From assembly GCF_000372645.1 (NCBI RefSeq), contig NZ_APMP01000005.1, forward strand, positions 62,001 through 126,000: DNA of 64,000 nt, written 5' to 3'. Positions 1 through 8,043 of the stretch are shown piece by piece (position 1 is the first letter of the stretch; every line of letters starts with the position of its first letter). Below the pieces are notes generated by a model that was given only the letters and a program-made list of their open reading frames with translations, was not told the DNA's origin and did no database searches. This DNA is from Caulobacter vibrioides OR37 (GTDB lineage Bacteria; Pseudomonadota; Alphaproteobacteria; Caulobacterales; Caulobacteraceae). The position numbers and the translations under genes are program-made.

Positions 1-457
1 TGGCGGCGCCAAGAAGCGTCCGTACTACTCGATCGTCGTCGCCGACAGCCACTCGCCGCGCGACGGCCGCTTCATCGAGAAGGTCGGCACCTACAACCCG
101 CTGCTCAAGAAGGACGACGCCAACCGCGTCACCCTGAAGGTCGAATCGATCCAGGAGTGGCTCAAGAAGGGCGCCCAGCCGACCGACCGCGTCGCCCGCT
201 TCCTGGCCGCCCAGGGCCTGACCGCCTGGACCCACGGCAACAACCCGGAAAAGGGCAAGCCGGGCAAGAAGGCGCAAGAGCGTCTGGCCGAACGCGCCCA
301 GCGTGAAGAAGAGCGCCGTCAGGCCGAGGAAGACGCCAAGGCCGCCGCCGAGGCTGAAAAGGCCGCCGCCGCCGAAGCCGCCGCCGCGGCTGCCGCGGCT
401 CCGGCCGAGGAAGCTCCGGCCGCCGAGGCTCCGGCCGAAGAAGCCGCCGAAGGCTAA
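1..457 (+). CDS. rpsP: 30S ribosomal protein S16, 5' end outside window
   Basis: Structural protein of the 30S subunit, needed for assembly of the body of the subunit. The frame is open from base 2 and begins [20 protein letters not shown], the conserved S16 core; about nine N-terminal residues lie before the window. The S16 fold ends near the segment [10 protein letters not shown]; after it comes a ~65-residue low-complexity tail rich in Ala, Glu and Pro, a lineage-typical extension rather than a frame error because it stays in frame to a single TAA. It is followed 57 bp later by rimM, the usual partner in ribosome biogenesis. Confidence 0.97.
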   Translation, partial: GGAKKRPYYSIVVADSHSPRDGRFIEKVGTYNPLLKKDDANRVTLKVESIQEWLKKGAQPTDRVARFLAAQGLTAWTHGNNPEKGKPGKKAQERLAERAQREEERRQAEEDAKAAAEAEKAAAAEAAAAAAAAPAEEAPAAEAPAEEAAEG

Positions 458-514
458 TCGGAGTATCCGCGCCGCCGGTCCTTCGCGGATCGGCGGCGCG
501 ACTCTGTCCGGACC

Positions 515-1078
515 ATGGCCTCGCCTCCCCAAGACCCTCTGATCCTGGTCGGCCGCGTGGCCGGCGGTTTCGGCGTGCGCGGCGAGGTGCGGATCTCGAC
601 CTATACCGAGGCGCCAATGAACCTGGCCGCCTTCAAGACGCTGAAGCGCCAGGACGGCTCGCCCGCCCTAACCATCGCCTCGGCCCGGCCGACCAAGGAC
701 GGCGTCATCTGCCGCTGTCCCGGCATCGACAGCAAGGAAGCCGCCGACGCCCTGCGCGGCCTTCGCCTCTACGTCCCCCGCTCGGCCCTGCCCGAGCCCG
801 ACGAGGACGAATTCTATCTGACCGACCTGGTGGGGCTTTCCGTTCGCCACATCGCCACGAACGTCCTGCTGGGCCGCGTGAAGAGCGTCCAGAATTTCGG
901 CGCCGGCGACATTCTCGAGATCACCCCGGACCTGGGCGGCCCAACCTGGTATCTGCCGTTCACGCGGGCGGCTGTTCCCGAGGTCAAGATCGGCGAAGGT
1001 CTGATCCTGGCCGACCCGCCCGCCCTGGTGGGAGAGGCCGAGGGACCGGCCGAGGAAGAGCTGGGCGACCGCGACTAA
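515..1078 (+). CDS. rimM: Ribosome maturation factor RimM
   Basis: Assembly factor that binds S19 and helps mature the 3' (head) domain of 16S rRNA. The protein has 187 residues. The N-terminal RimM barrel starts at about residue 8 with LVGRVAGGFGVRGEVRI, the family signature; a PRC-barrel follows from about residue 95 (FYLTDLVGLSV, then GAGDILEI). The Glu/Asp-rich C-terminus is typical. The ATG at 515 is the first start in frame and has only a weak GGA upstream. It sits directly after rpsP as expected, but the usual next gene, trmD, is missing from this position. Confidence 0.96.
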   Translation: MASPPQDPLILVGRVAGGFGVRGEVRISTYTEAPMNLAAFKTLKRQDGSPALTIASARPTKDGVICRCPGIDSKEAADALRGLRLYVPRSALPEPDEDEFYLTDLVGLSVRHIATNVLLGRVKSVQNFGAGDILEITPDLGGPTWYLPFTRAAVPEVKIGEGLILADPPALVGEAEGPAEEELGDRD

Positions 1079-1102
1079 TTCTCCGCGAGGGAGCTACCGG
1101 CG

Positions 1103-1666
1103 ATGTCGGACGGAAAGTGGCGCGTCATCGCTTCGCGCATCGTTCACCAGGATCGCTGGATCCACCTTCGCGCCGACGACTGCGTCACCGACGAAGGCGC
1201 GGTGATCGCACCCTACTATGTTCTGGAATATCCCGACTGGGTCGAGCTGGTGGCCCTGGACGCCAGCAATAACGTCCTGCTGGTCAGGCAGTATCGCCAC
1301 GCGCTGGGCGACATCTCGACCGAGCTTCCGGCCGGCGGCATGGACCCGGGCGAGACCGATCCGGTGGAGGCCGCCCGCCGCGAACTGCTGGAAGAGGCCG
1401 GCTGCGCCGGAACCCTGACCCTGCTGGGCGAGACCCGCCCCAACGCCGGCACTCACACCAACCGCATCCACATCATCCTGGCCCGCGACGTGGTCAAGGT
1501 CGCCGAGCCCAAGGACGATCCGCGCGAGCGCATCGAGACCGTCTGGGTCCCGGCCGCCGAGGCCCTGCGCGTGGCCCTGGCCGGCGAAATGACCGTCGGC
1601 ATGCAGGCCGCTTCGTTGCTGAGGGGCTTGGCGGCCGCGGGGGTGGTGAAGGTGGAGCTGGCTTAG
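1103..1666 (+). CDS. Nudix hydrolase, ADP-ribose pyrophosphatase-like
   Basis: Probable pyrophosphohydrolase of nucleotide sugars or ADP-ribose, cytosolic, Mg-dependent. The protein has 187 residues, the size of the ADP-ribose pyrophosphatase group, with a Nudix box at about residues 78-101 (GGMDPGE, then RRELLEEAG). The spacing between the first Glu and the RE pair is eight residues rather than the textbook seven, which is unusual but leaves every metal-binding Glu in place. A good ribosome-binding site (GAGGGAG) precedes ATG 1103. It has no winged-helix domain, so it is not an NrtR-type regulator. The substrate cannot be read from sequence. Confidence 0.88.
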   Translation: MSDGKWRVIASRIVHQDRWIHLRADDCVTDEGAVIAPYYVLEYPDWVELVALDASNNVLLVRQYRHALGDISTELPAGGMDPGETDPVEAARRELLEEAGCAGTLTLLGETRPNAGTHTNRIHIILARDVVKVAEPKDDPRERIETVWVPAAEALRVALAGEMTVGMQAASLLRGLAAAGVVKVELA

Positions 1667-1762
1667 TCGGCGCGGCGCCGAACCGCTCCGGATGAAGCCG
1701 GGGCCGGGTTTCCGGATAGCGGGAGTTCACGAAGGCTACGATGGGTGGAATTCGGACCTGGC

Positions 1763-2257
1763 CTAAGCTGGGTTAGGAAGGCGGTTGATCCAGATGTCAT
1801 TCTGCCAGTCTGCATATCCGAGCAATTCGCCCTCTGTTCTCTCGTGCTCGACTGACCACTCGCCTTGCAGGCGAAGCTCGATCATGGCGTCGAGACGCCA
1901 CGCTTCATTTGGCGCTGCATAAAGGATCACATGTAAAGGTCGCCGTGCATTTGATGAAATTTCGACATATTCGCGCCTGACGAACATTCCCATTTCAACA
2001 TGCCTGTCGAACATTCTGAGATATCTAAGAACCACGTCCGGGAAGTGACCGTGGCCGTCGGCGAACATCGCCAGTGGCTTTAAACCCCGAAGCATTAGGC
2101 CCAATTCGCGGTTTGTATGGATCGCATAGCCCAGCACCCGTTCACTAAGATGTTCTGGCCTTGGCATTAACGCGGCAACTCCGCCATTCCACTCCACCGT
2201 AGCCGAGCGGCCGTCCATCAGGAATGTCCAACTAGGGCCGAACCCGGTCTCCGACAT
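1763..2257 (-). CDS. Hypothetical protein, low-GC orphan
   Basis: I do not recognise a family. The frame encodes about 164 residues from ATG 2257 (MSETGFGPSWTFLMDG) and has no signal peptide or membrane segment; it looks like a soluble globular protein with many aromatics and a WQNDIWINRL-type C-terminus. The frame stays open upstream to ATG 2320, but that extension would be translated from a REP-like repeat (2275-2397), so I prefer 2257, where GGAGG lies almost against the start. Base composition is clearly lower in GC than all neighbours, with less biased third codon positions, suggesting acquisition by transfer. Confidence 0.6.
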   Translation of the reverse strand: MSETGFGPSWTFLMDGRSATVEWNGGVAALMPRPEHLSERVLGYAIHTNRELGLMLRGLKPLAMFADGHGHFPDVVLRYLRMFDRHVEMGMFVRREYVEISSNARRPLHVILYAAPNEAWRLDAMIELRLQGEWSVEHERTEGELLGYADWQNDIWINRLPNPA

Positions 2258-2274
2258 TCCTCCAGAAGCCCGAC

Positions 2275-2397
2275 CTTCCCGGCAAATGCCGGGATCCAGA
2301 TCGAACCCACGGACGCTCATGGTTCAGTCCTGAGCGAGGTCGCGTTCATTCCAGCCGATCCGGATGAATCTGGGCCCGGGCATTCGCCGGGGAAGTC
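2275..2397. repeat. REP-like intergenic inverted repeat, copy 1
   Basis: Two hairpin-forming arms face each other. The left arm reads CTTCCCGGCAAATGCCGGGA followed by TCCAGATCGAACCCA; the right arm reads GGATGAATCTGGGC followed by CCGGGCATTCGCCGGGGAAG. The same arrangement recurs at 17620-17742, and a single arm recurs at 19406-19429, so this is a dispersed family rather than chance symmetry. Confidence 0.75.
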
Positions 2398-2463
2398 GGT
2401 CTATCTGGAATTTCCAAAGCGCCGCCGGGACTTTAGATTCGCAGCGTCTTCGTCGTCGCGGCC

Positions 2464-3318
2464 CTACTTCCGCAGCCGCATCAGGCATTCCTGCGCGACC
2501 GAGGCCAGCAGCTTGCCGTTCTGGCTGAACATCTGGCCGCGCACCAGGCCGCGGCCGTGCGAAGCGGCGGGGCTGTCCTGGGCGAACAGGGTCCAATTGT
2601 TGAAGTCGAACGGCTGGTGGAACCACATGGCGTGGTCCAGGCTGGCCCCCTGCAGGCCCGGCGTCGACCAGATCAGGCCGTGCGGGCGCAGGGCGCTTTC
2701 CATGAAGGCCATGTCGGAGGCGTAGGCCAAGGCGGCCTGTTGCATCTTGATGTCGTCGCCAAGCGGGGCCTTGGCCCGCATCCAGACATTCTTGACGCCA
2801 GGCTTCTTGACCGGGGCGACCGGGTTCTGCGGATCTTCCCAGCGGATGTCGACCGGACGCGGCCGCGAGGCGATCGCCAGCATCTTCGGCGGGATCTGGT
2901 CGCCCAGGCCTTTCAGGAACTCGACCTCGGTGGGCAGGCCCTCTGGATCGGGCGCGGTCGGCATCTCCGACTGGTGCTCGAAGCCCTCCTCGGGCGTCTG
3001 GAACGAGGCGGCCAGGTTGAAGATCTGCTCGCCGTGCTGGATCGCGGCGACGCGGCGCGTGGTGAAGGTGCCGCCGTCGCGGGCGCGCTCCACCTCGTAG
3101 AGCACCGGTGCGGTGACGTCGCCGGGCCGGATGAAATAGGCGTGCAGCGAGTGGCAAACCCGCTCCGGCACGGTCCTGTAGGCCGCCAGCAGGGCCTGGG
3201 CGATCACCAGCCCGCCGAAGATGCGCGGGAAGCCGTCGTTCGGGCTGATCCCCCGGAACAGGTTCACCTCGATCGGCTCAAGGTCCAGAATGTCGGCGAG
3301 GTTCTCGGTCGTCTGCAT
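2464..3318 (-). CDS. tesB: Acyl-CoA thioesterase II (TesB family)
   Basis: Hydrolyses medium- and long-chain acyl-CoAs to fatty acid and CoA in the cytosol. The protein has 284 residues and a double-hotdog fold. N-terminal signature: LFRGISPNDGFPRIFGG; C-terminal signature: AMWFHQPFDFNNW and FAQDSPAASHGRGLVRG, ending VAQECLMRLRK. The frame is open upstream to 3363, but the start at 3318 (MQTTENLADILDLEPIEVN) matches where TesB proteins begin and avoids overlap with the divergent gene. It is transcribed divergently from the deacetylase-like gene at 3400. Confidence 0.93.
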   Translation of the reverse strand: MQTTENLADILDLEPIEVNLFRGISPNDGFPRIFGGLVIAQALLAAYRTVPERVCHSLHAYFIRPGDVTAPVLYEVERARDGGTFTTRRVAAIQHGEQIFNLAASFQTPEEGFEHQSEMPTAPDPEGLPTEVEFLKGLGDQIPPKMLAIASRPRPVDIRWEDPQNPVAPVKKPGVKNVWMRAKAPLGDDIKMQQAALAYASDMAFMESALRPHGLIWSTPGLQGASLDHAMWFHQPFDFNNWTLFAQDSPAASHGRGLVRGQMFSQNGKLLASVAQECLMRLRK

Positions 3319-3399
3319 GATGCAGTGCGATAAGCTTCCGTGTGCGCTGCCGCAAGTCGTCACCTTGCGTCAGGCGGTCGCGCTCCCCATCGTGGAGCC

Positions 3400-4311
3400 A
3401 TGTCGCGCGCCCCGCCCATCATCCACCACCCCGCCTTTCGCGCCGAAATGCCGGCCGGGCATCGTTTTCCGATGGACAAGTTCTCGCGCCTGGCGACCGT
3501 GCTGGAGGTCGAGGGCGTGCCGGGTCCGGAAGGCTTCGCCAAGCCAGAACCCATCGACGTCCAGACCCTGCTGCTAGCCCATACCGAGGACTATGTCCGG
3601 GGCGTGATCGAGCTGTCCCTGCCCGCCGACGTCGTGCGGCGGATCGGCATGCCCAACACCGACAGCGTCGCGATCCGGGCGCGGGCGGCGACCGGCGGCA
3701 CGCTTCTGGCGGCCCGGCTGGCGCTGGAGGGCGGGATCGCCTGCAACACGGCCGGGGGCAGCCATCACGCCTGCGCCGAGAGCGGGGCGGGCTTTTGCGT
3801 ATTCAACGACGTGGCGGTGGCCGCGCGGCGACTGCTGGCCGAGGGGCGGATCGGCCAAGCTCTGGTCGTCGATCTCGACGTCCACCAGGGCGACGGCACG
3901 GCGCGGATCTTCGAGAACGATCCCAGCGTCTTCACCTTCTCGATGCACGCCGAAAAGAACTTCCCGCATCGCAAGGCCGTCAGCGACCTCGACGTCGAGC
4001 TGGCCGACGCCACGGGCGACGCCGAGTATCTGGCGAAGCTGGCGGACGTCCTGCCGGCGCTGCTCTCCAGCGTCCGGCCGGACATCGTGTTCTTCAATGC
4101 GGGGGTCGATCCCCACGCGGACGACAAGCTGGGCCGACTGTCGCTGACCGACGCGGGTCTGGAGCGACGAGAGGCCTATGTCCTGGGCGCTTGTCTCGAC
4201 AGAGAGATCCCGGTGGTCGGGGTGATCGGCGGCGGCTACGACGCGGATATCGATCGTCTGGCGGCCCGCCACGCCATCCTGCATCGGACGGCCAAGTCTC
4301 TGTATGCCTGA
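3400..4311 (+). CDS. Histone deacetylase superfamily protein (acetoin utilization/AcuC-like)
   Basis: Zn-dependent deacylase fold, 303 residues; in bacteria these act on acetyl-lysine, acetylpolyamines or related amides. Visible motifs: GGSHHA with its tandem His, GFCVFNDVAVAA, the metal-binding LDVHQGDGTA, the second metal Asp in NAGVDPHADD, and GGGY near the C-terminus. The ATG at 3400 is preceded by GTGGAGCC; an earlier in-frame ATG (3340) has no ribosome site and would run into the tesB promoter. The substrate is not predictable. Confidence 0.9.
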   Translation: MSRAPPIIHHPAFRAEMPAGHRFPMDKFSRLATVLEVEGVPGPEGFAKPEPIDVQTLLLAHTEDYVRGVIELSLPADVVRRIGMPNTDSVAIRARAATGGTLLAARLALEGGIACNTAGGSHHACAESGAGFCVFNDVAVAARRLLAEGRIGQALVVDLDVHQGDGTARIFENDPSVFTFSMHAEKNFPHRKAVSDLDVELADATGDAEYLAKLADVLPALLSSVRPDIVFFNAGVDPHADDKLGRLSLTDAGLERREAYVLGACLDREIPVVGVIGGGYDADIDRLAARHAILHRTAKSLYA

Positions 4312-4413
4312 AGGTCTTGTTTTTATTGGTCTTCGGGCGACCTCGGGATCGCCATCTCCGTCGGGCCGGCTCCGGAAACGAGCGGGCCGCGACGGAGGTT
4401 AAGCGGCGATCAC

Positions 4414-4512
4414 TTACAGGCTCGAAGCGAGCGAGCCGGCGATCACGACGAGCGGCAGAACCGCGAGAACGAGCGAGGCGAGGCCGGCGACGGCGTTGGT
4501 CTTCATGGTCAT
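4414..4512 (-). CDS. Small hydrophobic peptide, putative single-pass membrane protein
   Basis: A 32-residue frame beginning MTMKTNAVAGLASLVLAVLP, then a Leu/Val/Ile/Ala-rich stretch to the end; it could span the membrane once or act as an uncleaved signal. A second ATG (4506) would give 30 residues. AGGGA lies 9 nt before ATG 4512, and a -10-like CCTATATC (read on the minus strand) lies at 4568-4575, about 56 nt upstream, so promoter, leader and ribosome site are in order. Not recognised as a known toxin or ribosomal peptide; the function is unknown. Confidence 0.55.
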   Translation of the reverse strand: MTMKTNAVAGLASLVLAVLPLVVIAGSLASSL

Positions 4513-4650
4513 GGTCTTGATCCCTGTTCTTTTCCTCCGGCGCCCCATTTGGCGTCCGGCGATCGGGGATATAGGCGCGACCTTGGCCTATCGCACGTTA
4601 CCTTTGCTTCATTACGCCAATTTAAAGAACGTTACCGCGCTCAATTCGGA

Positions 4651-4824
4651 TTACGAGGGTGTAATTTTTCGTGATCGGCACAGATCAGAACAATATCTGA
4701 CCGTATCCCAATCCTTGACCCACTTCTTCCGCCACGTGAAGGGTCGACCGCAGACCGCGCAGAGCTTCTCGGGCAGGTCGGCCTTGGCCACGGCCTTTCC
4801 GCCCTTCCGCGACGGCTTCACCAT
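4651..4824 (-). CDS. DUF2256 family small zinc-ribbon protein
   Basis: 57 residues starting [14 protein letters not shown]. It has a Cys4 ribbon: [20 protein letters not shown], then YCSDLC. The CxVCGRPFxWRKKW core is the hallmark of DUF2256, a small family often found beside cryptochrome or other genes and of unknown function; the four Cys probably bind zinc. The ATG overlaps the TGA of the thioesterase gene upstream (TGATG), so translation is probably coupled. It is the last gene of a three-gene overlapping operon (5740 down to 4651). Confidence 0.85.
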   Translation of the reverse strand: MVKPSRKGGKAVAKADLPEKLCAVCGRPFTWRKKWVKDWDTVRYCSDLCRSRKITPS

Positions 4825-5243
4825 CACTCCTCGCTGGGCGCGACCAGGAACAGGCCGCGCAGAGTCGCGATCGGCGCCGAACGGGTCTCCTGCCAGGCCT
4901 CGACATGGACGTTGGCGATCCGGCGGCCCAGCTTCTTGATGGTCGCGCGGGCGTAGGTGGTCAGCGGCCGACCGGAGCGCAGATATTCGATCGACACATC
5001 GATCGTGCGCGGCTGGCGCTTCATCGGGGCGGCGACCGACAGCTGGGCCAGGGCGGTCATCTCCATGAAGGCCCCCAGCACTCCGCCATGAATGGCGGGC
5101 AGCATCGGATTGCCGACGATGTGCTGGGCGAAGGGCAGGACGGCGGTCATTTCGTCCCCAGCCAGCTCGGCCTTGATCCCGAGAAAGCGGGCGTAGGGGA
5201 TCGACTCCAGCATCGAGACCAGGCGGGTGTCCTCGTCGGCCAT
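4824..5243 (-). CDS. PaaI/hotdog-fold thioesterase
   Basis: 139-residue hotdog protein, presumably an acyl- or aryl-CoA thioesterase. The central helix motif is [20 protein letters not shown], followed by the strand [12 protein letters not shown]; both are typical of PaaI-type enzymes. The start at 5243 ([11 protein letters not shown]) overlaps the stop of the upstream thioesterase gene by TGATG. It is a paralogue of that gene; the pair may form hetero- or homo-tetramers. The actual substrate is unknown. Confidence 0.87.
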   Translation of the reverse strand: MADEDTRLVSMLESIPYARFLGIKAELAGDEMTAVLPFAQHIVGNPMLPAIHGGVLGAFMEMTALAQLSVAAPMKRQPRTIDVSIEYLRSGRPLTTYARATIKKLGRRIANVHVEAWQETRSAPIATLRGLFLVAPSEE

Positions 5244-5740
5244 CAGTCGACCCCTCCGGTCTTGGCGCCCGCGTCGCGCGGCGGCTTGAGGTTGGCGCCC
5301 GGCTTCTTGCCGGCGCTGCTGTCGAGCATGAAGGTCGCCTGGGCGGCGGCCACCGGATCGTTCGGGTCGCGGTCGTAGGCCACGGCCCGGACGAACGCGA
5401 CCGAGCGGGTCAGCTTGTAGCAATGGGCCCGGGCGAAGACGTCCAGTCCCGGCTCGGCGGCGCGCATGTAATCGATGCGCAGGTCCAGAGTGGCGATCGA
5501 CACCCAGGTCGTCAGCGCCGCGTGAACGGCCTGGCCGCTGGCGTGGTCCAGAAGGGTGGTGACCACGCCGCCGGCGATGACGCCCGTCTCCGGATCGCCG
5601 ACGATCTCGGGCCGATAGGGGACCTTCAGGATCGCTGTCGCCTCGCCGATCTCCAGGGTGGAAAAGCCGAGGGCGCGCGCCTGGGGGCTTCCCTCGTTCA
5701 TCGCCGTGGCGATCATTCGCGTCTGTTCGTTGTCGCTCAT
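5243..5740 (-). CDS. PaaI/hotdog-fold thioesterase
   Basis: 165-residue hotdog protein and first gene of a three-gene overlapping operon. The hotdog helix reads [18 protein letters not shown] and the following strand [14 protein letters not shown]. The C-terminal ~25 residues are Lys/Gly/Pro-rich and probably unstructured. ATG 5740 lies only 40 bp from the likely start of the divergent exonuclease gene; a GCTAAGCC element about 15 nt before the ATG resembles a Caulobacter -10, so the mRNA could be nearly leaderless. Confidence 0.87.
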   Translation of the reverse strand: MSDNEQTRMIATAMNEGSPQARALGFSTLEIGEATAILKVPYRPEIVGDPETGVIAGGVVTTLLDHASGQAVHAALTTWVSIATLDLRIDYMRAAEPGLDVFARAHCYKLTRSVAFVRAVAYDRDPNDPVAAAQATFMLDSSAGKKPGANLKPPRDAGAKTGGVD

Positions 5741-5780
5741 GGGGATAGGCTTAGCGCCTCTTGCGTTGTCTTATCCAGAC

Positions 5781-6794
5781 GTGATCAAGCCCGAAGATCT
5801 TCTCTGTCCCCGACCGGGCGGCCTCTACTGCCCGCCGGGCGACTTCTATATCGACCCGGTCCGTCCCGTGGACCGGGCGGTGATCACCCACGGCCATTCG
5901 GACCACGCCCGCGCCGGCCACGGCGTCGCCGTCGCCACGCCGCAAACGCTGGCGATCATGGCGGTCCGCTATGGCGAGGATTTCGCCGGCCGCCGTCAGC
6001 CCGTTCCCTATGGCGAAACCTTCGTTCGCGACGGTGTCGAGGTGACTTTGGTTCCGGCGGGTCATGTGCTGGGCTCGGCCCAGGCGGTCGTGCGCTGGAA
6101 GGGCCTGACCATGGTGGTGTCCGGCGATTACAAGCGCCGACGCGACCCGACCTGCGCGTTGTTCGAGCCCGTCCCTTGCGACGTCTTCATCACCGAAGCG
6201 ACGTTCGGCCTGCCCGTCTTCCGCCACCCCGACGACGCCGGCGAGATCCGCCGCCTGCTGGCCTCTGTCGAACAGTTCCCGGAGCGCTGCCATCTGGTCG
6301 GGGCCTACGCCTTGGGCAAGGCTCAGCGCGTGATCCGGCTGCTGCGCGAGGCGGGCTGGGACAGGCCGATCTTCGTCCACGGCGCGCTGGAGCGGCTGAA
6401 CGCCCTTTACGAAGCGCACGGCGTGGCGCTGGGGCCGCTGGCGCCCGCCACCGCCTCGGGTCCCAAGGACGCCTTCGCCGGCCAGATCATCATCGCGCCG
6501 CCGTCGGCCATGGCCGACCGCTGGTCGCGGCGCTTTCCCGATCCGGTCGACTGCTTCGCCTCGGGCTGGATGCGGGTGCGGGCCCGCGCCCGACAACGGG
6601 GCGTGGAGCTGCCGCTGATCCTGTCGGACCACGCCGACTGGGACGAGCTGACGGGGACCCTGGCCGAGCTGCGCCCTGGCGAGGTGTGGATCACCCATGG
6701 GCGGGAGGAGGCCCTTGAGCGTTGGTGCGCGCTGGAAGGGCTGCCGGCCCGGGCGCTGCGCCTGGTCGGCTATGATGAGGAAGAGGGGGAATAG
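5781..6794 (+). CDS. DNA ligase-associated exonuclease, metallo-beta-lactamase fold
   Basis: Predicted nuclease of the ligase-associated DNA repair set (exonuclease, ATP-dependent ligase, Lhr-type helicase, metallophosphoesterase). 337 residues from GTG 5781. The metal-binding HxHxDH motif is in AVITHGHSDHARAGHG; the beta-CASP region and a late ILSDHADWDEL carry the other ligands, and WITHGREE is near the end. The frame is also open from ATG 5739 (+14 residues), but that start sits inside the ATG of the divergent gene; homologues begin close to KPEDLL, favouring 5781. The cognate ligase is 38 kb away at 44672-46285. Confidence 0.88.
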   Translation: MIKPEDLLCPRPGGLYCPPGDFYIDPVRPVDRAVITHGHSDHARAGHGVAVATPQTLAIMAVRYGEDFAGRRQPVPYGETFVRDGVEVTLVPAGHVLGSAQAVVRWKGLTMVVSGDYKRRRDPTCALFEPVPCDVFITEATFGLPVFRHPDDAGEIRRLLASVEQFPERCHLVGAYALGKAQRVIRLLREAGWDRPIFVHGALERLNALYEAHGVALGPLAPATASGPKDAFAGQIIIAPPSAMADRWSRRFPDPVDCFASGWMRVRARARQRGVELPLILSDHADWDELTGTLAELRPGEVWITHGREEALERWCALEGLPARALRLVGYDEEEGE

Positions 6795-6816
6795 AGCTCG
6801 TTCTCGCTTGATCGGG

Positions 6817-7968
6817 TCAAACGCCCGGAATCTCTCCGACATACCGCGCCCTGGGCCGGATCAGCCGTCCGGTCTGCAGCTGCTCGATGGCGTGAGCCAT
6901 CCAGCCCGCGCTGCGGGCCGTGGCGAACAGGATGAACGGCGCGTCGGGCGGCAGTTTCAAGGTCCGCGCCAAAGACACCAGAGCGAAGTCGATATTGGGC
7001 GGGAGCCCGGTGGCGGTCTCGGTCGTCGTCCTCAGCTCGGCCAGCAGCGCGGGCGCCGTAAAGGCCGACAGCAGCGCCGCCGCGCGCGGGTCGCCGTCCG
7101 GATAGAGCGGATGGCCAAAGCCGGGCATGGCCGCGCCGCGCGCCAGCCGCGCCAACACGGCCTGGGACGGATCGCGACGCTCGGCCTCCTCGACGAAGGC
7201 CTCGACCCGCGCGGCCATGCCGCCGTGCAAGGGTCCGGACAGGGCCGACAGCCCCGCCAAACAGGCCGCTGACAGCGACGCCCCGGTCGAGGCCGCCACC
7301 CGCGCCGCGAAGGTCGAGGCGTTGAGCTCGTGGTCCGCCAGCAGGACCAGGGTCCGGCGGACCAGATCCGCGCCGTCCGCGTCCAGTCCCCAAGCCGCCG
7401 CGAAGCGGAGGTGGGCGGGGCCTTCGCCCGTCAAGCCGGCGGCCGCGTCGACCACCGCCTCCAGCAGGTCGGCGGCCTCCATCGCCAGGGCCAGCGGCGC
7501 GCGCCCCCTGGCCGGCGGCTCGCGGCCGGCGCGAGCGGCCAGGGTCAGGAACAGCCGAGCTCGGGCGCTGTCGGCGGCCGGCGGCTCGGGACGGCGCGAC
7601 GACTTCAGCGCCGCACCGTGACCGCCTCGCAGCAACCGGCCGATATTCTCCAGCGTCAGGCCCTGATCGGCCAACGTCGCCACGTCGCGTCCGCGATACC
7701 AAAGCCGGCCGCCGGCCACGGTGGTGATGGCGGACGGAAGAACGGGCTCACCCCAGGCGATGGCCTCGGCGGCGACATCGGCGGCGCGGCGGCCGCGCGC
7801 CTTCTTCTGGGCCAGGGCGGCGACGTCGGAGGCGCGATAGAGGCTGCGGCGCGGATCGCGCGGGTGCGCGGCGGCCTCGATCCGACCTCGGCTGACATAG
7901 GCGTAGAGCGTCTGCGGCCGGATCCCCAGCCGTTCCAGCACCTGATCCGCTTCCAGCCAGTCCGTCAT
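6817..7968 (-). CDS. Citrate synthase-like protein with N-terminal helix-turn-helix
   Basis: 383 residues. Residues ~3-55 form a MerR/excisionase-like HTH (WLEADQVLERLGIRPQTLYA, then SLYRASDVAAL); residues ~95-375 are a citrate synthase fold with HELNASTF, GPLHGGM, GFGHPLYPDGDPR and NIDFALVSL. Compared with active enzymes, the Arg after GFGH is Pro and the tip loop is short. This architecture suggests a metabolite-sensing regulator or a divergent (methyl)citrate synthase. It is divergent from a second citrate synthase gene across a 75-bp AT-rich, repeat-bearing spacer, a layout fitting autoregulation. Confidence 0.85.
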   Translation of the reverse strand: MTDWLEADQVLERLGIRPQTLYAYVSRGRIEAAAHPRDPRRSLYRASDVAALAQKKARGRRAADVAAEAIAWGEPVLPSAITTVAGGRLWYRGRDVATLADQGLTLENIGRLLRGGHGAALKSSRRPEPPAADSARARLFLTLAARAGREPPARGRAPLALAMEAADLLEAVVDAAAGLTGEGPAHLRFAAAWGLDADGADLVRRTLVLLADHELNASTFAARVAASTGASLSAACLAGLSALSGPLHGGMAARVEAFVEEAERRDPSQAVLARLARGAAMPGFGHPLYPDGDPRAAALLSAFTAPALLAELRTTTETATGLPPNIDFALVSLARTLKLPPDAPFILFATARSAGWMAHAIEQLQTGRLIRPRARYVGEIPGV

Positions 7969-7972
7969 ATAG

Positions 7973-8003
7973 ATTGATTATATTGATCAAGATTGACGAT
8001 CAA
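7973..8003. promoter_or_regulatory. Operator-like cluster between divergent citrate synthase genes
   Basis: AT-rich island in GC-rich surroundings. It holds ATTGAT at 7973 and 7982 and ATTGAC at 7992 (steps of 9 and 10 bp), a perfect palindrome TTGATCAA (7983-7990), and TTGACGATCAA (7993-8003) with 4-bp inverted arms. It is the only intergenic DNA between the two genes, so it must hold both promoters. Binding by the HTH-citrate synthase protein is inference. Confidence 0.5.
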
Positions 8004-8043
8004 GCCTCGCCCGCCTTTTTCTCGGCGCGAAAGGAGACCGCAC

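Noticed and set aside
300-457. S16 tail as a possible frameshift or sequencing error
   Set aside because: The Ala/Glu-rich frame is continuous from the S16 core and ends cleanly before rimM; such tails occur in this lineage.
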